Below are positions 1 through 7,723 of a stretch of DNA of 20,159 nucleotides, one piece after another. Each line of letters starts with the position of its first letter. Position 1 is the first letter of the stretch. Both the position numbers and the translations under genes were made by a program. A model generated the notes under the pieces. That model saw only the letters and a list, made by a program, of their open reading frames with translations, was not told the origin of the DNA and did no database searches. This stretch comes from a virus, in IMG/VR virus record IMGVR_UViG_3300017757_000224, positions 1 through 20,159 of that record. One strand, 5' to 3'.

Positions 1-788
1 AAATATCTTGCATCTGCATATAATCCAGTATCTTTATTTACTCCTTTCCATGCTACTTCTAATCTTGGAGTAAAAATTGTATGTGATTCTCTTCCAAAGA
101 ATTTTATTGATCCTACAATTTCGTTGTTTCTTTCATTAGCCTCTGTATGTTTAACAATAAAGCCGTTATTTGTAAGTGTTGCATCAGTCCAATTTTTAAT
201 AATATCTGATACATCCATTCTAATATCCGGAGTTTCGTTTTCAAATGATTGAGAAGCTTCATATGTTGAACCAGTTATCCATGTACCTCCTCCTGGTTCT
301 GCACCTGCATATTCATCTCCTGCTTGAGATTGATGTAGATTGGTAAATGCATTTGAACTATCCCATGCATTTTCTTGATCTTGTGTTCTATATTTCCAAG
401 ATGCTCCATTCTTAGTTATTGGCACATCTGAATAATTACCATTACCATTTGCCCATGATTCAGAAACTGGATAAGCTTTTAATTCATATGAATGTAATAA
501 ATCAGATGCATCTGCAGCTCTTATATTTAAATAAATAGAAGATGAATCTTCATGAGTAGGATCTATTTCAGGAATTCTTCCAGCTGCTATTTCAGTTTGT
601 AATGTTGTTAGCTGAGAACCAAAATCTATTAAAATTCTAGAATTATATTGATTGGTTTGAACAATTCCATTAAGTTTAGATCCGGAAGCTATTTTTGTTA
701 GTTCTAGTATTTGATCAATACCAGTATTTTGACTTGGGTATTTCTCATATAATGTTGTATCTCGTTCCGCGTAAAATATTCTATACAT
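1..788 (-). CDS. Phage structural protein with DNRLRE-like beta-sandwich (3' end cut by window)
   Basis: 262 codons are visible and the gene runs off the left edge, so the C-terminus is missing. The start is the ATG at 786-788, preceded by AAGGGATAAATT, the same ribosome-site style as its neighbours. Residues about 85-247 look like a DNRLRE/carbohydrate-binding-type jelly roll: a SWANGNG segment near 111, MDVSDIIKNW at 191-200, NNGFIVK at 207-213, and an ESHTIFTPRLEVAW ending near 247. In this fold family the 'W..G...NGF.L/V' pair and the final 'P.LEV.W/Y' strand are characteristic. It lies directly downstream of the baseplate wedge gene and should be co-transcribed with it. Being beside baseplate genes, it is probably a tail or baseplate decoration or a host-surface glycan-binding component. 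That role is inferred; the fold call rests on motif pattern only. Confidence 0.6.
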   Translation of the reverse strand, partial: MYRIFYAERDTTLYEKYPSQNTGIDQILELTKIASGSKLNGIVQTNQYNSRILIDFGSQLTTLQTEIAAGRIPEIDPTHEDSSSIYLNIRAADASDLLHSYELKAYPVSESWANGNGNYSDVPITKNGASWKYRTQDQENAWDSSNAFTNLHQSQAGDEYAGAEPGGGTWITGSTYEASQSFENETPDIRMDVSDIIKNWTDATLTNNGFIVKHTEANERNNEIVGSIKFFGRESHTIFTPRLEVAWKGVNKDTGLYADARY

Positions 789-798
789 AATTTATCCC

Positions 799-2652
799 TT
801 AAGGTTTGATAGCTCGCATTTTTATATCTGCATTTGGATATTTAATTTCAAATATCATTGGATCTAATGATGGATATATAATTCCATTTTTTGTTGCTGC
901 CGGAATATCATAAATGGTATTTGCATATGAACCACCTATTTTATTTTTAAATTCTATCCTAGGTACACTTTGTACTCCTTCAACTGTATTTAATTCTCCT
1001 ATTACGGCTGATGTATCAATTGGTCCATTAATTTGTATTCTATCAACATGCATGATCTTTTTTAATCGATCAATACACCTTAATATTACTTCATTACTAT
1101 TATAAGAAGGTCTTGGTATTATTTCGCCTTCAACTTGAATATTAACAATATATGCTGTTTTTACATTAATTGCATCTGTCAACATACGATATTGAGATAA
1201 ATATGATCTAACATTTTCACGTAAAGCCTCATTAGGAGAAACTAAATGACTAGCCGCGTTTTGAGCTAATAGATATAAATTTAATCCTAATGGATTTGTA
1301 ATTGTATCTCTAGGATAATCTTTATCTGCTGTATCAAGTTGTATATCTCCTACAATATATGCCTTTGCAATTGCACCAAATTTTCCAGGCATTGCATATA
1401 TTCTAGATATATAATCTTCACGAGTAATACATCTACTTTGAGCACCAAATGTTGAGATTGCATTTTGACGAATTTCATCTAAGTCTTGTTTAGAACCTCC
1501 TCCTATTGCAGGAAATGAATTTGTTATGGCTACTGAATTTTTTGAATCAGTTAAATTAACTTGTCCAAAGTCATTTGCATATTCAACATTATCAACGGTA
1601 GTTATTGAATTGACACCAACATTTTCTGATATTGAACCTCCTACTGTATACTTAACAGTTAATACTGTATTCATTGGAGCTAATCCATAAGTACTTGTAT
1701 ATAAAAAGTTGGTTGGATCAATATTATCTGTTGTTGTTCGTTTTAAATATTCTAGGCCTGATCCAACATTTTTTGGATTAGGAACAATTTCTTCATCAGC
1801 ATCAGATGATATACCAGAACCAAATTGTAATTCTACTCTATTATCATCTCTTAATCTAACAACAAATCTACGAGCGGTACGTTTTAATTTTAATATATAT
1901 GGTACTGTTGATCTATATTGTGATAGATCTGGATCATTGAATGGTATATTTGCAATATCTTGCATTATAGTATCTTGTGCCAAATAATCTACTTCTGTCC
2001 ATTCATTACCTTCTGCATCAGTAACACTTATAATATCAATAACATTATCTTCTTTCAATGCTATTTTATCATATGGCTTAGGATTATCAAATCCATAGTT
2101 AGCTTCTTTCATATCTCCAGAAACTACAGTTATTTGTTTTTTAAGTAAGTATCTAGCTATATCACCTGATCCGTTTATTTCATAAACTGTTATTTCTGGA
2201 TTTTGAGTAAAATCTACAGGACCTGTTGTATGAAATTGTTTTCCTTCTTCACTTGATACTTCCATGTTTTGTGCTAAAGTAAGTGCATAATCCATATCTG
2301 GTTCTGCATCCGCACCTGAACCTTTTGCTGGTACTAATTGAAACACATCTAATTTACATGTAGCTGGAGTATTTCTTCTAGGCTTATATCCAAATAATTG
2401 AGACAATCCTAATATGTTATGACCTTCCTGTGCTCTAGATAATAATGATTCTCTAAATGATGCATCAGTATAATATGATAATACATCACCTACATATGCT
2501 GACATTTCCATAAACATCATACCAGGAGAAGATTCGTTAAAATCTTGATACGTCTTTGGAAAATAATTTTTTGCAAAATTTATTAGATTTTGTCTGAATT
2601 GCGCAAAATCTTTATTTAAATATTTTACATCCTTTTTTACTAAATTTGCCAT
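799..2652 (-). CDS. gp6: Baseplate wedge protein, T4 gp6-like (baseplate J family)
   Basis: 617 residues, close to the 660 of T4 gp6. In T4-like phages gp6 forms dimers that build the inner ring of the contractile baseplate and connect the wedges. The N-terminal segment (DVKYLNKDFAQFRQNLINFA, then SSPGMMFMEMSAYVGDVLSYY at about 43-63) is the typical opening of gp6/baseplate J-like proteins, where a 'P...I.E..A...D.L.Y..D' helix is conserved. The later 'GGGSKQDLDEIRQNAISTFGAQSRCITREDYISRI' region (about 388-422) is the second hallmark of the family and leads into the C-terminal ring domain. The ATG at 2652 has AAAAGGGATAGACT upstream. gp25 lies 12 nt upstream and the structural gene at 788 is 10 nt downstream, which gives a compact baseplate operon. 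No frame disruption was seen. Confidence 0.88.
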   Translation of the reverse strand: MANLVKKDVKYLNKDFAQFRQNLINFAKNYFPKTYQDFNESSPGMMFMEMSAYVGDVLSYYTDASFRESLLSRAQEGHNILGLSQLFGYKPRRNTPATCKLDVFQLVPAKGSGADAEPDMDYALTLAQNMEVSSEEGKQFHTTGPVDFTQNPEITVYEINGSGDIARYLLKKQITVVSGDMKEANYGFDNPKPYDKIALKEDNVIDIISVTDAEGNEWTEVDYLAQDTIMQDIANIPFNDPDLSQYRSTVPYILKLKRTARRFVVRLRDDNRVELQFGSGISSDADEEIVPNPKNVGSGLEYLKRTTTDNIDPTNFLYTSTYGLAPMNTVLTVKYTVGGSISENVGVNSITTVDNVEYANDFGQVNLTDSKNSVAITNSFPAIGGGSKQDLDEIRQNAISTFGAQSRCITREDYISRIYAMPGKFGAIAKAYIVGDIQLDTADKDYPRDTITNPLGLNLYLLAQNAASHLVSPNEALRENVRSYLSQYRMLTDAINVKTAYIVNIQVEGEIIPRPSYNSNEVILRCIDRLKKIMHVDRIQINGPIDTSAVIGELNTVEGVQSVPRIEFKNKIGGSYANTIYDIPAATKNGIIYPSLDPMIFEIKYPNADIKMRAIKP

Positions 2653-2664
2653 AGTCTATCCCTT

Positions 2665-3357
2665 TTAATATCCTCCGCCGCCGCCGCCACCGCCGCCGCC
2701 AACAGATGCACCACCACCAGTAAATGTGGTTGTTCCTGTTCCTGCTGTTATTAATTCATCATCAGAGGCTAAGTCAAATGCAGATCCCTGTCCTGCGATT
2801 CCAATTTGCGAAAGTTCAAGACCCGTATCTGGTTCAGCATCTGTTACAAATAATTCATTTTCGCTTAGGAATATATTTATTACCATTTCTGAGCCTATAG
2901 TTGTTACTTTAAAATGAAGCCTAATAGATAAAGAATGCATATCTACGCTATTAGCTATTTCTACTGTAGTTATTTCTATATAAGGTAACCAAAATGCTAC
3001 ATCTTCTTGTATTGTATCTTCTAAACGAGATCTTAAATCTTGCGTATTATTATCAAATAAAACTGTTCTAATATTTGTACCAAAATTTGGTTGCATATAT
3101 CTTTCACCTTTAAAGGTCATTAATAGATTTTTTAAATTTGATAACGCTTGTTCTTCAGTAGAAAATGTTTGTCCAAATACTCCTAAACCACCAGCCGATC
3201 CTGATGCATAATTATTACTATCCCCAAATGCAGCTGATCGAAAATAATCTGAATGCGCTCTTGATGACTTGTTGAATGGTAATGGCACGCCTATGGCTAT
3301 ATCAGGCGTATCATTTATAGGTTGATATTGGTATACAGGTCTTTTCTTAATGGCCAT
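2665..3357 (-). CDS. gp25: Baseplate wedge protein gp25 with long Gly-rich tail
   Basis: The gp25/W (lysozyme-like fold, non-enzymatic) domain lies at about residues 65-165: STEEQALSNLKNLLMTFKGE, then RYMQPNFGTNIRTVLFDNN, then an LEDTIQEDVAFWLPYIEI segment. In contractile injection systems this small protein joins the wedge core to the sheath. The family is usually about 110-140 residues. Here there is an extra N-terminal arm of about 60 residues and a C-terminal extension of about 60 residues that ends in ten consecutive glycines and a tyrosine. The polyglycine is encoded by a GGC/GGT run that stands out in this AT-rich DNA. The start ATG forms TAATG with the stop of the gene upstream (3357), which suggests translational coupling. 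It sits next to gp6, as expected for the wedge module. Confidence 0.87.
   Translation of the reverse strand: MAIKKRPVYQYQPINDTPDIAIGVPLPFNKSSRAHSDYFRSAAFGDSNNYASGSAGGLGVFGQTFSTEEQALSNLKNLLMTFKGERYMQPNFGTNIRTVLFDNNTQDLRSRLEDTIQEDVAFWLPYIEITTVEIANSVDMHSLSIRLHFKVTTIGSEMVINIFLSENELFVTDAEPDTGLELSQIGIAGQGSAFDLASDDELITAGTGTTTFTGGGASVGGGGGGGGGGY
2671..2701 (-). repeat. GC-rich trinucleotide (glycine codon) run
   Basis: About 30 bases consist almost wholly of GGC, GGT and GGA codons on the coding strand and encode the polyglycine end of the gp25-like protein. The tract is imperfect (GGT and GGA interruptions) and is the most GC-rich patch in the window. Such a run can change length by replication slippage without breaking the reading frame. 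Confidence 0.75.
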
Positions 3358-3821
3358 TATTTACCTTTCTTTTTATCTATTGCTTTCATTAATCCACTGT
3401 AATCTTTTGTCATTATATTAACTGTTTTAGCAACTTTTTCATTTTGCATATTAACAGGCTCTCCATTAATACCAGTAGTTGCTAAAGCTTGAGTTTGTCT
3501 AACTGTTCCAAATGATTCAGCCATATCAGATTTAAAACTTCCTACACTAGGATATTCATCTTGCAAGACCAAAGGTCCTTCTTTCATACTACCAAAATCT
3601 GCAGAATCAGCTGTTTCATTTAATATATCATTTAACATACTATTTTTGCTAAATGGTTTTTTTGATTTAACATTAGTTAATTCAGATAAACTTGTTCTGT
3701 TTTTAATAACTTGTTTAATAGGTCGTTTTACAGTCTGTTCTGTTAATACTTCTTTAACAGCTGACCGTACTTCTTCTCGTATAATTCTTCGTAATACTTT
3801 AACGAGTGATTTAGAACTCAT
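3357..3821 (-). CDS. Putative virion/head-associated protein with LxxIIxEE N-terminal motif
   Basis: 154 residues with no recognised domain. Residues 9-29 form a basic-acidic amphipathic helix, VLRRIIREEV then RSAVKEVLTEQ, that closely resembles segments in two other proteins here (those at 17631-18029 and 19266-20000). It contains IRE and LTE tripeptides, which fit the (L/I)-x-E cleavage rule of the T4 prohead protease. The helix may therefore be a capsid-targeting or processing signal; that is inference. The rest is polar and probably disordered, with little tryptophan or cysteine and a lysine-rich end (DKKKGK). A ribosome site AAAAAGGGAGAAACT precedes the ATG, and a candidate late promoter box (3840-3847) lies about 20 nt upstream. 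The stop overlaps the gp25 start. Confidence 0.6.
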   Translation of the reverse strand: MSSKSLVKVLRRIIREEVRSAVKEVLTEQTVKRPIKQVIKNRTSLSELTNVKSKKPFSKNSMLNDILNETADSADFGSMKEGPLVLQDEYPSVGSFKSDMAESFGTVRQTQALATTGINGEPVNMQNEKVAKTVNIMTKDYSGLMKAIDKKKGK

Positions 3822-3839
3822 ATAGTTTCTCCCTTTTTA

Positions 3840-3847
3840 ATAAATAT
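3840..3847 (-). promoter_or_regulatory. Candidate late promoter box ATATTTAT
   Basis: The coding strand reads ATATTTAT about 19-26 nt before the ATG of the gene starting at 3821. There is no TTAG/TTTG element 20 bases further upstream, so this is a -10-only box like those used by T4 late sigma gp55. Similar boxes lie upstream of 5566, 13632, 14342, 18476 and 18726. Confidence 0.4.
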
Positions 3848-3867
3848 CTATTTGATGCAATAATTGG

Positions 3868-4125
3868 TTAAATAACTTTACCTAGTCCTGCACCCTTTCC
3901 AGTACCTACACCAACATCCATACCTGAATCTATATCAGCTGTTGTTGTACCTACTTCTGTTACTACATCCCCTGATCTTACAAAGGCATCTATTGCCTGA
4001 GCAATTGCGGCTGATACTTCTTCAATACCTTGTGCCTGGTCTTTTACTGAATCTCCACCTTTTGTTCCTTGAGCAGTTAATGCTTGTTTTATTGCAGCTT
4101 TTAGTGCTGCTGTTTGTAATGGCAT
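3868..4125 (-). CDS. Small Ala/Gly-rich phage protein, likely virion-associated
   Basis: 85 residues. The N-terminus MPLQTAALKAAIKQALTAQ is an alanine-rich helix, followed by a second helix (IEEVSAAIAQAIDAFVRSGDV, near 34-54) and then a T/D/G-rich end finishing GTGKGAGLGKVI. The sequence is low in complexity, with no cysteine and no membrane segment. I do not recognise a family. It has a good ribosome site (AATAAAGGAGATAAATT) and lies between the spike/hub gene and the gp25 cluster, so a small baseplate or tail component is the likeliest role. That rests on position only. Confidence 0.6.
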   Translation of the reverse strand: MPLQTAALKAAIKQALTAQGTKGGDSVKDQAQGIEEVSAAIAQAIDAFVRSGDVVTEVGTTTADIDSGMDVGVGTGKGAGLGKVI

Positions 4126-4137
4126 AATTTATCTCCT

Positions 4138-5196
4138 TTATTGTTTCATTTCTTCTAATAATTTTTGAATTTCTTGTAATTTTGGCAATACATCTGATGC
4201 ACCCGTTGGTCCTGCAGGAGTTGCATACCTAGAATCACCAGCTGCTAAATCTACACATATTTGCAACCACGGTTCTATTATTTTTGTAAAATATCTATTT
4301 GCATCTATTTGCCAATCTGGAATACAAAATTTGATATCTTTTGCAGATACTAAAATTATTGAATGTTTCTTAGCATTAAATATTATTCTTTCAGATCCTA
4401 TAATAACTTGAGATTCTTTATAGTCTTTTAATTTTTCTGGTTCTGGGTCTACTCCTATACCTTCTTGAGCTAATGTAAATCTTTCTATTTTTTGTTTAGT
4501 AGTTAAATAAATAAAACTTTTATCATCATCTGGTTCTTCAATCTTATAATATGGGTCATATGTACCTCCTCCTGAATATCCTTCTGTTAATCCTTTAACT
4601 TCTGTTGTTAAAAAAATACATGGATCACCCATTTTTTCACCTTTCCAAAATGGCTTTTCTTTATAATCATCTAATTTTACATGAGTAGCTCCAAATCTAA
4701 ATATAGAACCCCATCTTGATGCACGTATTATATCTCCTTGGAATGGTTGTATAGGTAATATTGCCTTTTCTTCAAATGATACTTGCTTTGGCTCTGCTCC
4801 TGGTGATACCTTTGATATACCATCAGAACTATAACTTCGTTCTGATACTCTTGCATCTTGAATGAAAGGCATTATTGTATTATTTACTATTCCGTGTGCA
4901 TTAACTAGACATGCATAATAAAATCGTTGTTGTTTAGTTTTTTCAGCTAGACCATCAATTGCAGAATAAACTAAAACTTGCTCACCATATAATGGGACAT
5001 TTATCTGAGTAGGATCTGCAGGAATAGCCCAAGCTTCTGATGCTCCTCCTGCAAATTTACCACGTAGCCGTATACGTATTGACATAGGAGGTAGATCTAC
5101 TGGTGGATCTGATTCCGGATCTTGGAATTTTTTATATGTATAATGTTCAAGTGTTTCAACTACTTGACAAATCTGTAGGTCCAGATGTGTTACCAT
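4138..5196 (-). CDS. Baseplate spike/hub protein with gp5-type OB-fold
   Basis: 352 residues. Residues about 8-80 read like the N-terminal OB-fold of phage gp5/spike proteins: an opening VVETLEH strand, then SIRIRLRGKF, then AWAIPADPTQINVPLYGEQVLV, where 'P....I...P..GE.VLV' is the recurring pattern. A second mark is FQGDIIRASRWGSIFRFGA at 152-170, resembling the 'QG..I..GR.GNSIRFGS' segment of T4-like hub/spike proteins. The C-terminus is helical. No lysozyme domain is visible, so this is not a full T4 gp5 equivalent. The first 41 nt overlap the preceding gene in another frame. I keep the ATG at 5196 because the OB-fold opening strand would be lost if M38 (ATG 5083-5085) were used, and that ATG has no ribosome site. 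Confidence 0.6.
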   Translation of the reverse strand: MVTHLDLQICQVVETLEHYTYKKFQDPESDPPVDLPPMSIRIRLRGKFAGGASEAWAIPADPTQINVPLYGEQVLVYSAIDGLAEKTKQQRFYYACLVNAHGIVNNTIMPFIQDARVSERSYSSDGISKVSPGAEPKQVSFEEKAILPIQPFQGDIIRASRWGSIFRFGATHVKLDDYKEKPFWKGEKMGDPCIFLTTEVKGLTEGYSGGGTYDPYYKIEEPDDDKSFIYLTTKQKIERFTLAQEGIGVDPEPEKLKDYKESQVIIGSERIIFNAKKHSIILVSAKDIKFCIPDWQIDANRYFTKIIEPWLQICVDLAAGDSRYATPAGPTGASDVLPKLQEIQKLLEEMKQ

Positions 5197-5566
5197 TTTC
5201 TGTTATCTCTGCTTTACTTGTTTCTTTAATATTTTCAATTTCTTGTTCGGCCTCTTCTAATAAACGTTTTCTTTCATCTTCTGATAAACCAAATTCATTT
5301 CCATCATCATCCTTTGAATTAGCTGTAACTAACCGCTGTACAACAGCTGCTAGCTTAACTAATGCATCATCATTTTTAACTGATACTTCTAGGTAGTCTT
5401 TTATCATAGGGACTATAACAGATGCATCGCCTATGTTTTTAATCATAGGTTCTAAGTTTTTAATCAATGTATCTATTTGTCGTGATTTCTTTTTTGAGTT
5501 GTGATATACATCTCTCATCAGATCAGAAAAATTTGTACCTTTAAATAATTCGAATTCTTGACTCAT
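5156..5566 (-). CDS. Conserved phage protein of unknown function beside the spike gene
   Basis: 136 residues. The N-terminal part (FELFKGTNFSDLMRDVYHNS followed by KKKSRQIDTLI) and the middle (NIGDASVIVPMIKDYLEVSV, then KNDDALVKLAAVVQRL) are helical and resemble a small family I associate with the baseplate clusters of T4-like marine phages, where its function is not established. The C-terminal third is strongly acidic (ERKRLLEEAEQEIENIKE) and ends in a Ser/Thr-rich tail. The last 41 nt are shared with the spike gene, an unusually long overlap here. The start has AAAAGGATAAATT before the ATG, and a candidate late promoter box lies at 5582-5589. A chaperone or connector for the spike is possible but unproven. 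Confidence 0.65.
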   Translation of the reverse strand: MSQEFELFKGTNFSDLMRDVYHNSKKKSRQIDTLIKNLEPMIKNIGDASVIVPMIKDYLEVSVKNDDALVKLAAVVQRLVTANSKDDDGNEFGLSEDERKRLLEEAEQEIENIKETSKAEITENGNTSGPTDLSSS

Positions 5567-5581
5567 AATTTATCCTTTTAT

Positions 5582-5589
5582 ATAAATAT
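5582..5589 (-). promoter_or_regulatory. Candidate late promoter box ATATTTAT
   Basis: The coding strand reads CATATTTATATAAAAGG, with the box 16-23 nt before the ATG at 5566, in the gap just after the gp55-like gene. No -33 element is present. It would start the baseplate transcript at the first gene of the module. Confidence 0.42.
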
Positions 5590-5602
5590 GAGTATCTTGG
5601 GT

Positions 5603-6370
5603 TTATGGTATCATATGACCGGATTTTGAATATGTTCCAAACATTTTTGCATAATCACGTTTCATTACATTTAAGACTTTAGTAATGTTTTGAGTTTTAA
5701 GACCAGTTCGTTCTCTTATAAGAATATAAAGAGCTTTTTTATTGAAGTTTTCTATATTTTCACGCATTCTAAACAATTCTAATATAGTATCTGCTACTAT
5801 AATATCTCGTTTATTTGTAAATATAGCATTCATATTTTTATCATACCAATCAGTCCATAGATCAGTAAATTCTTTTAATGATTCTTGATGGTCTGATAAT
5901 GCAACTTCTGCAGAAATATTTCTTCGTTCATCTAATATATCAGTACCAGTACGAGCTTTCATTTTTGCATAATTAGCATTATTTTGTATTATCAAATAAT
6001 TTTTTGCTATAATAGAAAAATATGAAAACGCCTTTCCTTTACCTTCTTGGAATTTACCAATCTTTTGTACTAGAAATGCAACTACTTCTGCTTTAACATC
6101 TTCATATGGTACATCAAAATAACTAAATTTAAATGTATGATAAATATTTTCAACTAATTTGTTGAATGGATAATTTATATGATCACGAAATACTCGATTT
6201 CTTTTACTCCAACTTGGTTCAGTATTATATGCAATTATTGCTTGATCTGTCATATATGTAAAATATTGTTTCTTGCTGGGTTTACGTCCTCTTCTTACAC
6301 GAGGACCATTTTCTTCAAGATATTCCATTTCGGCTTTATGCCATTCGTAAAATTTATCTACTGCGCTCAT
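5603..6370 (-). CDS. gp55: Late-transcription sigma factor, T4 gp55-like
   Basis: 255 residues against 185 for T4 gp55. In T4, gp55 is a minimal sigma factor that directs host RNA polymerase to late promoters together with gp33 and the sliding clamp gp45. The core match is residues about 75-155: NKLVENIYHTFKFSYFDVPY, then EDVKAEVVAFLVQKIGKF, then GKAFSYFSIIAKNYLIIQ and a basic NANYAKMKAR. In order and spacing this mirrors the gp55 segment with its RFNFSGY, 'M..DGIEA....HNFD', 'PHAYITQ..FNAF' and KKERKE elements (a sigma region 2-like helix set). The C-terminal 80 residues (KRDIIVADTILELF, then a helix-turn-helix-like GLKTQNITKVLNVMKRDYAK) may be a region 4-like DNA-binding addition, which is inference. 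The gene lies immediately upstream of the baseplate cluster it would activate. The start forms TAATG with the stop of the preceding gene. Confidence 0.75.
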   Translation of the reverse strand: MSAVDKFYEWHKAEMEYLEENGPRVRRGRKPSKKQYFTYMTDQAIIAYNTEPSWSKRNRVFRDHINYPFNKLVENIYHTFKFSYFDVPYEDVKAEVVAFLVQKIGKFQEGKGKAFSYFSIIAKNYLIIQNNANYAKMKARTGTDILDERRNISAEVALSDHQESLKEFTDLWTDWYDKNMNAIFTNKRDIIVADTILELFRMRENIENFNKKALYILIRERTGLKTQNITKVLNVMKRDYAKMFGTYSKSGHMIP

Positions 6371-6654
6371 TAAAATCCCTTATTTAAATCATCATATATA
6401 TTTCGAAGTTCTTTGAATGCAAATCCTGTTTCATCATCTGCTTCAAATGAACCTAACCTATCAACTTGTTTTAATCTTGAATTAGATTCTCCAATTTGAG
6501 TTTTCAATTTTTGAAAAAATGTATAATACTCTGTATTAGAACTTTCTAATTCAGAAATATAATCAGTTTGAGCTTCTTGTTTTCTCAATTGATTAATATT
6601 AACAAATACTGAAACTATAAGTAATATTGATAAAATTATAATTGTTGTTATCAT
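6370..6654 (-). CDS. Small N-terminally membrane-anchored phage protein
   Basis: 94 residues. Residues 1-20 (MITTIIILSILLIVSVFVNI) form one transmembrane helix. A coiled-coil stretch follows (ISELESSNTEYYTFFQKLKT), then a conserved-looking end with VDRLGSFEADDETGFAFKEL at about 64-83. A similar 'D..G.FE.DDE.G..F' ending occurs in small proteins of many T4-like phages, with no assigned role that I know of. It is translationally coupled on both sides: ATGA with the HD-domain gene upstream and TAATG with the sigma gene downstream. The ribosome site GGAGATGACAA lies inside the end of the HD gene. The soluble part probably faces the cytoplasm. Confidence 0.7.
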   Translation of the reverse strand: MITTIIILSILLIVSVFVNINQLRKQEAQTDYISELESSNTEYYTFFQKLKTQIGESNSRLKQVDRLGSFEADDETGFAFKELRNIYDDLNKGF

Positions 6655-7409
6655 TTGTCATCTCCAAATAAATCATCAAACAATTTAGTTGCATTAACTT
6701 TTGTTTGAGAATTAGTTATTATTTTTGTTTTTCTTTGTACAGGTGATGTTGTAATTGGTTTATTATTATTCCACCTTTCAAATTCTATCCTAGCTGCCAT
6801 ACAATCTGCTTGATGCATAACAAAACCTAAATTTGTTTTTAACTTTGAATCTGCAGTCCTTGACATGAAATAAGGTTTATTATGCTCATCATATAATCCA
6901 TCTGTCAATTTAATTCCTAACATTTCGTTCCAAGTGATGCTAATACCATAATGCTGCAACAACCAAATAGATAGGTCATTTACAAGGGTAAATTGGTTGT
7001 TAGGATTAACCTTATACATCCTTCCCATATTTTTTCTATGCCATTCAGAATCATTAGGAATATATGTCTCATTACCTTCTCCAGGAAATCCCATTTTACC
7101 AATATCATGATTTAATGCTGTAAAGATTAATTCTTCTTTAGTATAACCAGACATGTCAGCTCCCATTCGAGTCCATAAGTCATATACCGCATGAGCACAA
7201 TCAATTACTCTTAAAACATGATCTACATATCCACCATCAAATGCATTATGATAATGATCAATACTAGATGCTGGTTGAGTTGACATTCTATCTTCTAAAT
7301 CTGTATACATAGATAATAGTTTAGTTTGTCTTTCACCTGTAAATTCAGTTTTAATTACTTCTAATAAACGTTCCCAATTTTCTACTATTTGTTCTGCTGT
7401 TAATTTCAT
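6651..7409 (-). CDS. HD-domain metal-dependent phosphohydrolase
   Basis: 252 residues. The HD signature is clear: GGYVDHVLRVIDCA (candidate H64), then LNHDIGKMG with the H101-D102 pair, and HQADCMAARIE with D202, which together give the expected H...HD...D metal site. Further histidines at 123 (SEWHRK) and 153 (LLQHYG) could bind a second metal, as in two-metal HD hydrolases. Such enzymes hydrolyse nucleotides or cyclic nucleotides; in phages the substrates proposed include dNTPs and signalling nucleotides. The substrate here cannot be read from the sequence. It is followed by the membrane-anchored gene (ATGA overlap) and preceded by the GroES-like gene 3 nt away. The lysine-rich tail (PVQRKTKIITNSQTK) is probably flexible. 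Confidence 0.82.
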   Translation of the reverse strand: MKLTAEQIVENWERLLEVIKTEFTGERQTKLLSMYTDLEDRMSTQPASSIDHYHNAFDGGYVDHVLRVIDCAHAVYDLWTRMGADMSGYTKEELIFTALNHDIGKMGFPGEGNETYIPNDSEWHRKNMGRMYKVNPNNQFTLVNDLSIWLLQHYGISITWNEMLGIKLTDGLYDEHNKPYFMSRTADSKLKTNLGFVMHQADCMAARIEFERWNNNKPITTSPVQRKTKIITNSQTKVNATKLFDDLFGDDK

Positions 7410-7412
7410 ATC

Positions 7413-7709
7413 TTAATTATTTGATACCATTGATATTTCTGCCTCTCTTACTAAAATATAACTTTTGCCGTCTAAAGTTATTTGATTATCTCCTTTTAAT
7501 AATCGAGAATGGCATAAAACAACATCTCCAACTCTACATGTCATTTTTATTCTATCACCTGTTTGTGTAAATATACCAGGACCTACTGCCACCACATCTG
7601 CATATTCATAATTAGCAGTTCCGGATGTTAGTATAATCCCACTTTTTGTTGTTTCTTGTCCTTCTTGTTTCTTAAGAAGTATTTGGTCTCCCATAGGTTT
7701 CATTTTCAT
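7413..7709 (-). CDS. groES: GroES-like co-chaperonin (T4 gp31 counterpart)
   Basis: 98 residues, the usual Cpn10 length. It opens with MKMKPMGDQILLKKQEGQ, parallel to the family's 'M.I.PL.DRV..K' start. The mobile loop follows (ETTKSGIILTSG, 19-30), and its GIIL tripeptide-plus-L is the part that docks into host GroEL. Then come ADVVAVGPG, VGDVVLCHS and SYILVREAEISMV, which match the remaining Cpn10 strands in order. Phage Cpn10s such as T4 gp31 replace host GroES so that GroEL can fold the major capsid protein; that role is likely here but inferred. It follows clpP by 14 nt and has AAAAAGAGTATAAGTT before the ATG. Confidence 0.85.
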   Translation of the reverse strand: MKMKPMGDQILLKKQEGQETTKSGIILTSGTANYEYADVVAVGPGIFTQTGDRIKMTCRVGDVVLCHSRLLKGDNQITLDGKSYILVREAEISMVSNN

Positions 7710-7723
7710 AACTTATACTCTTT

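Noticed and set aside
2671-2701. GC-rich triplet repeat as a CRISPR or other array
   Set aside because: No spacers; it is simply the polyglycine codon run of the gp25-like gene.
5581-5589. TATAAATA on the plus strand (also at 13719, 14356, 16644 and 18492), the T4 late promoter sequence
   Set aside because: It would drive transcription away from all genes. The same bases read on the coding strand as ATATTTAT are the better candidate.
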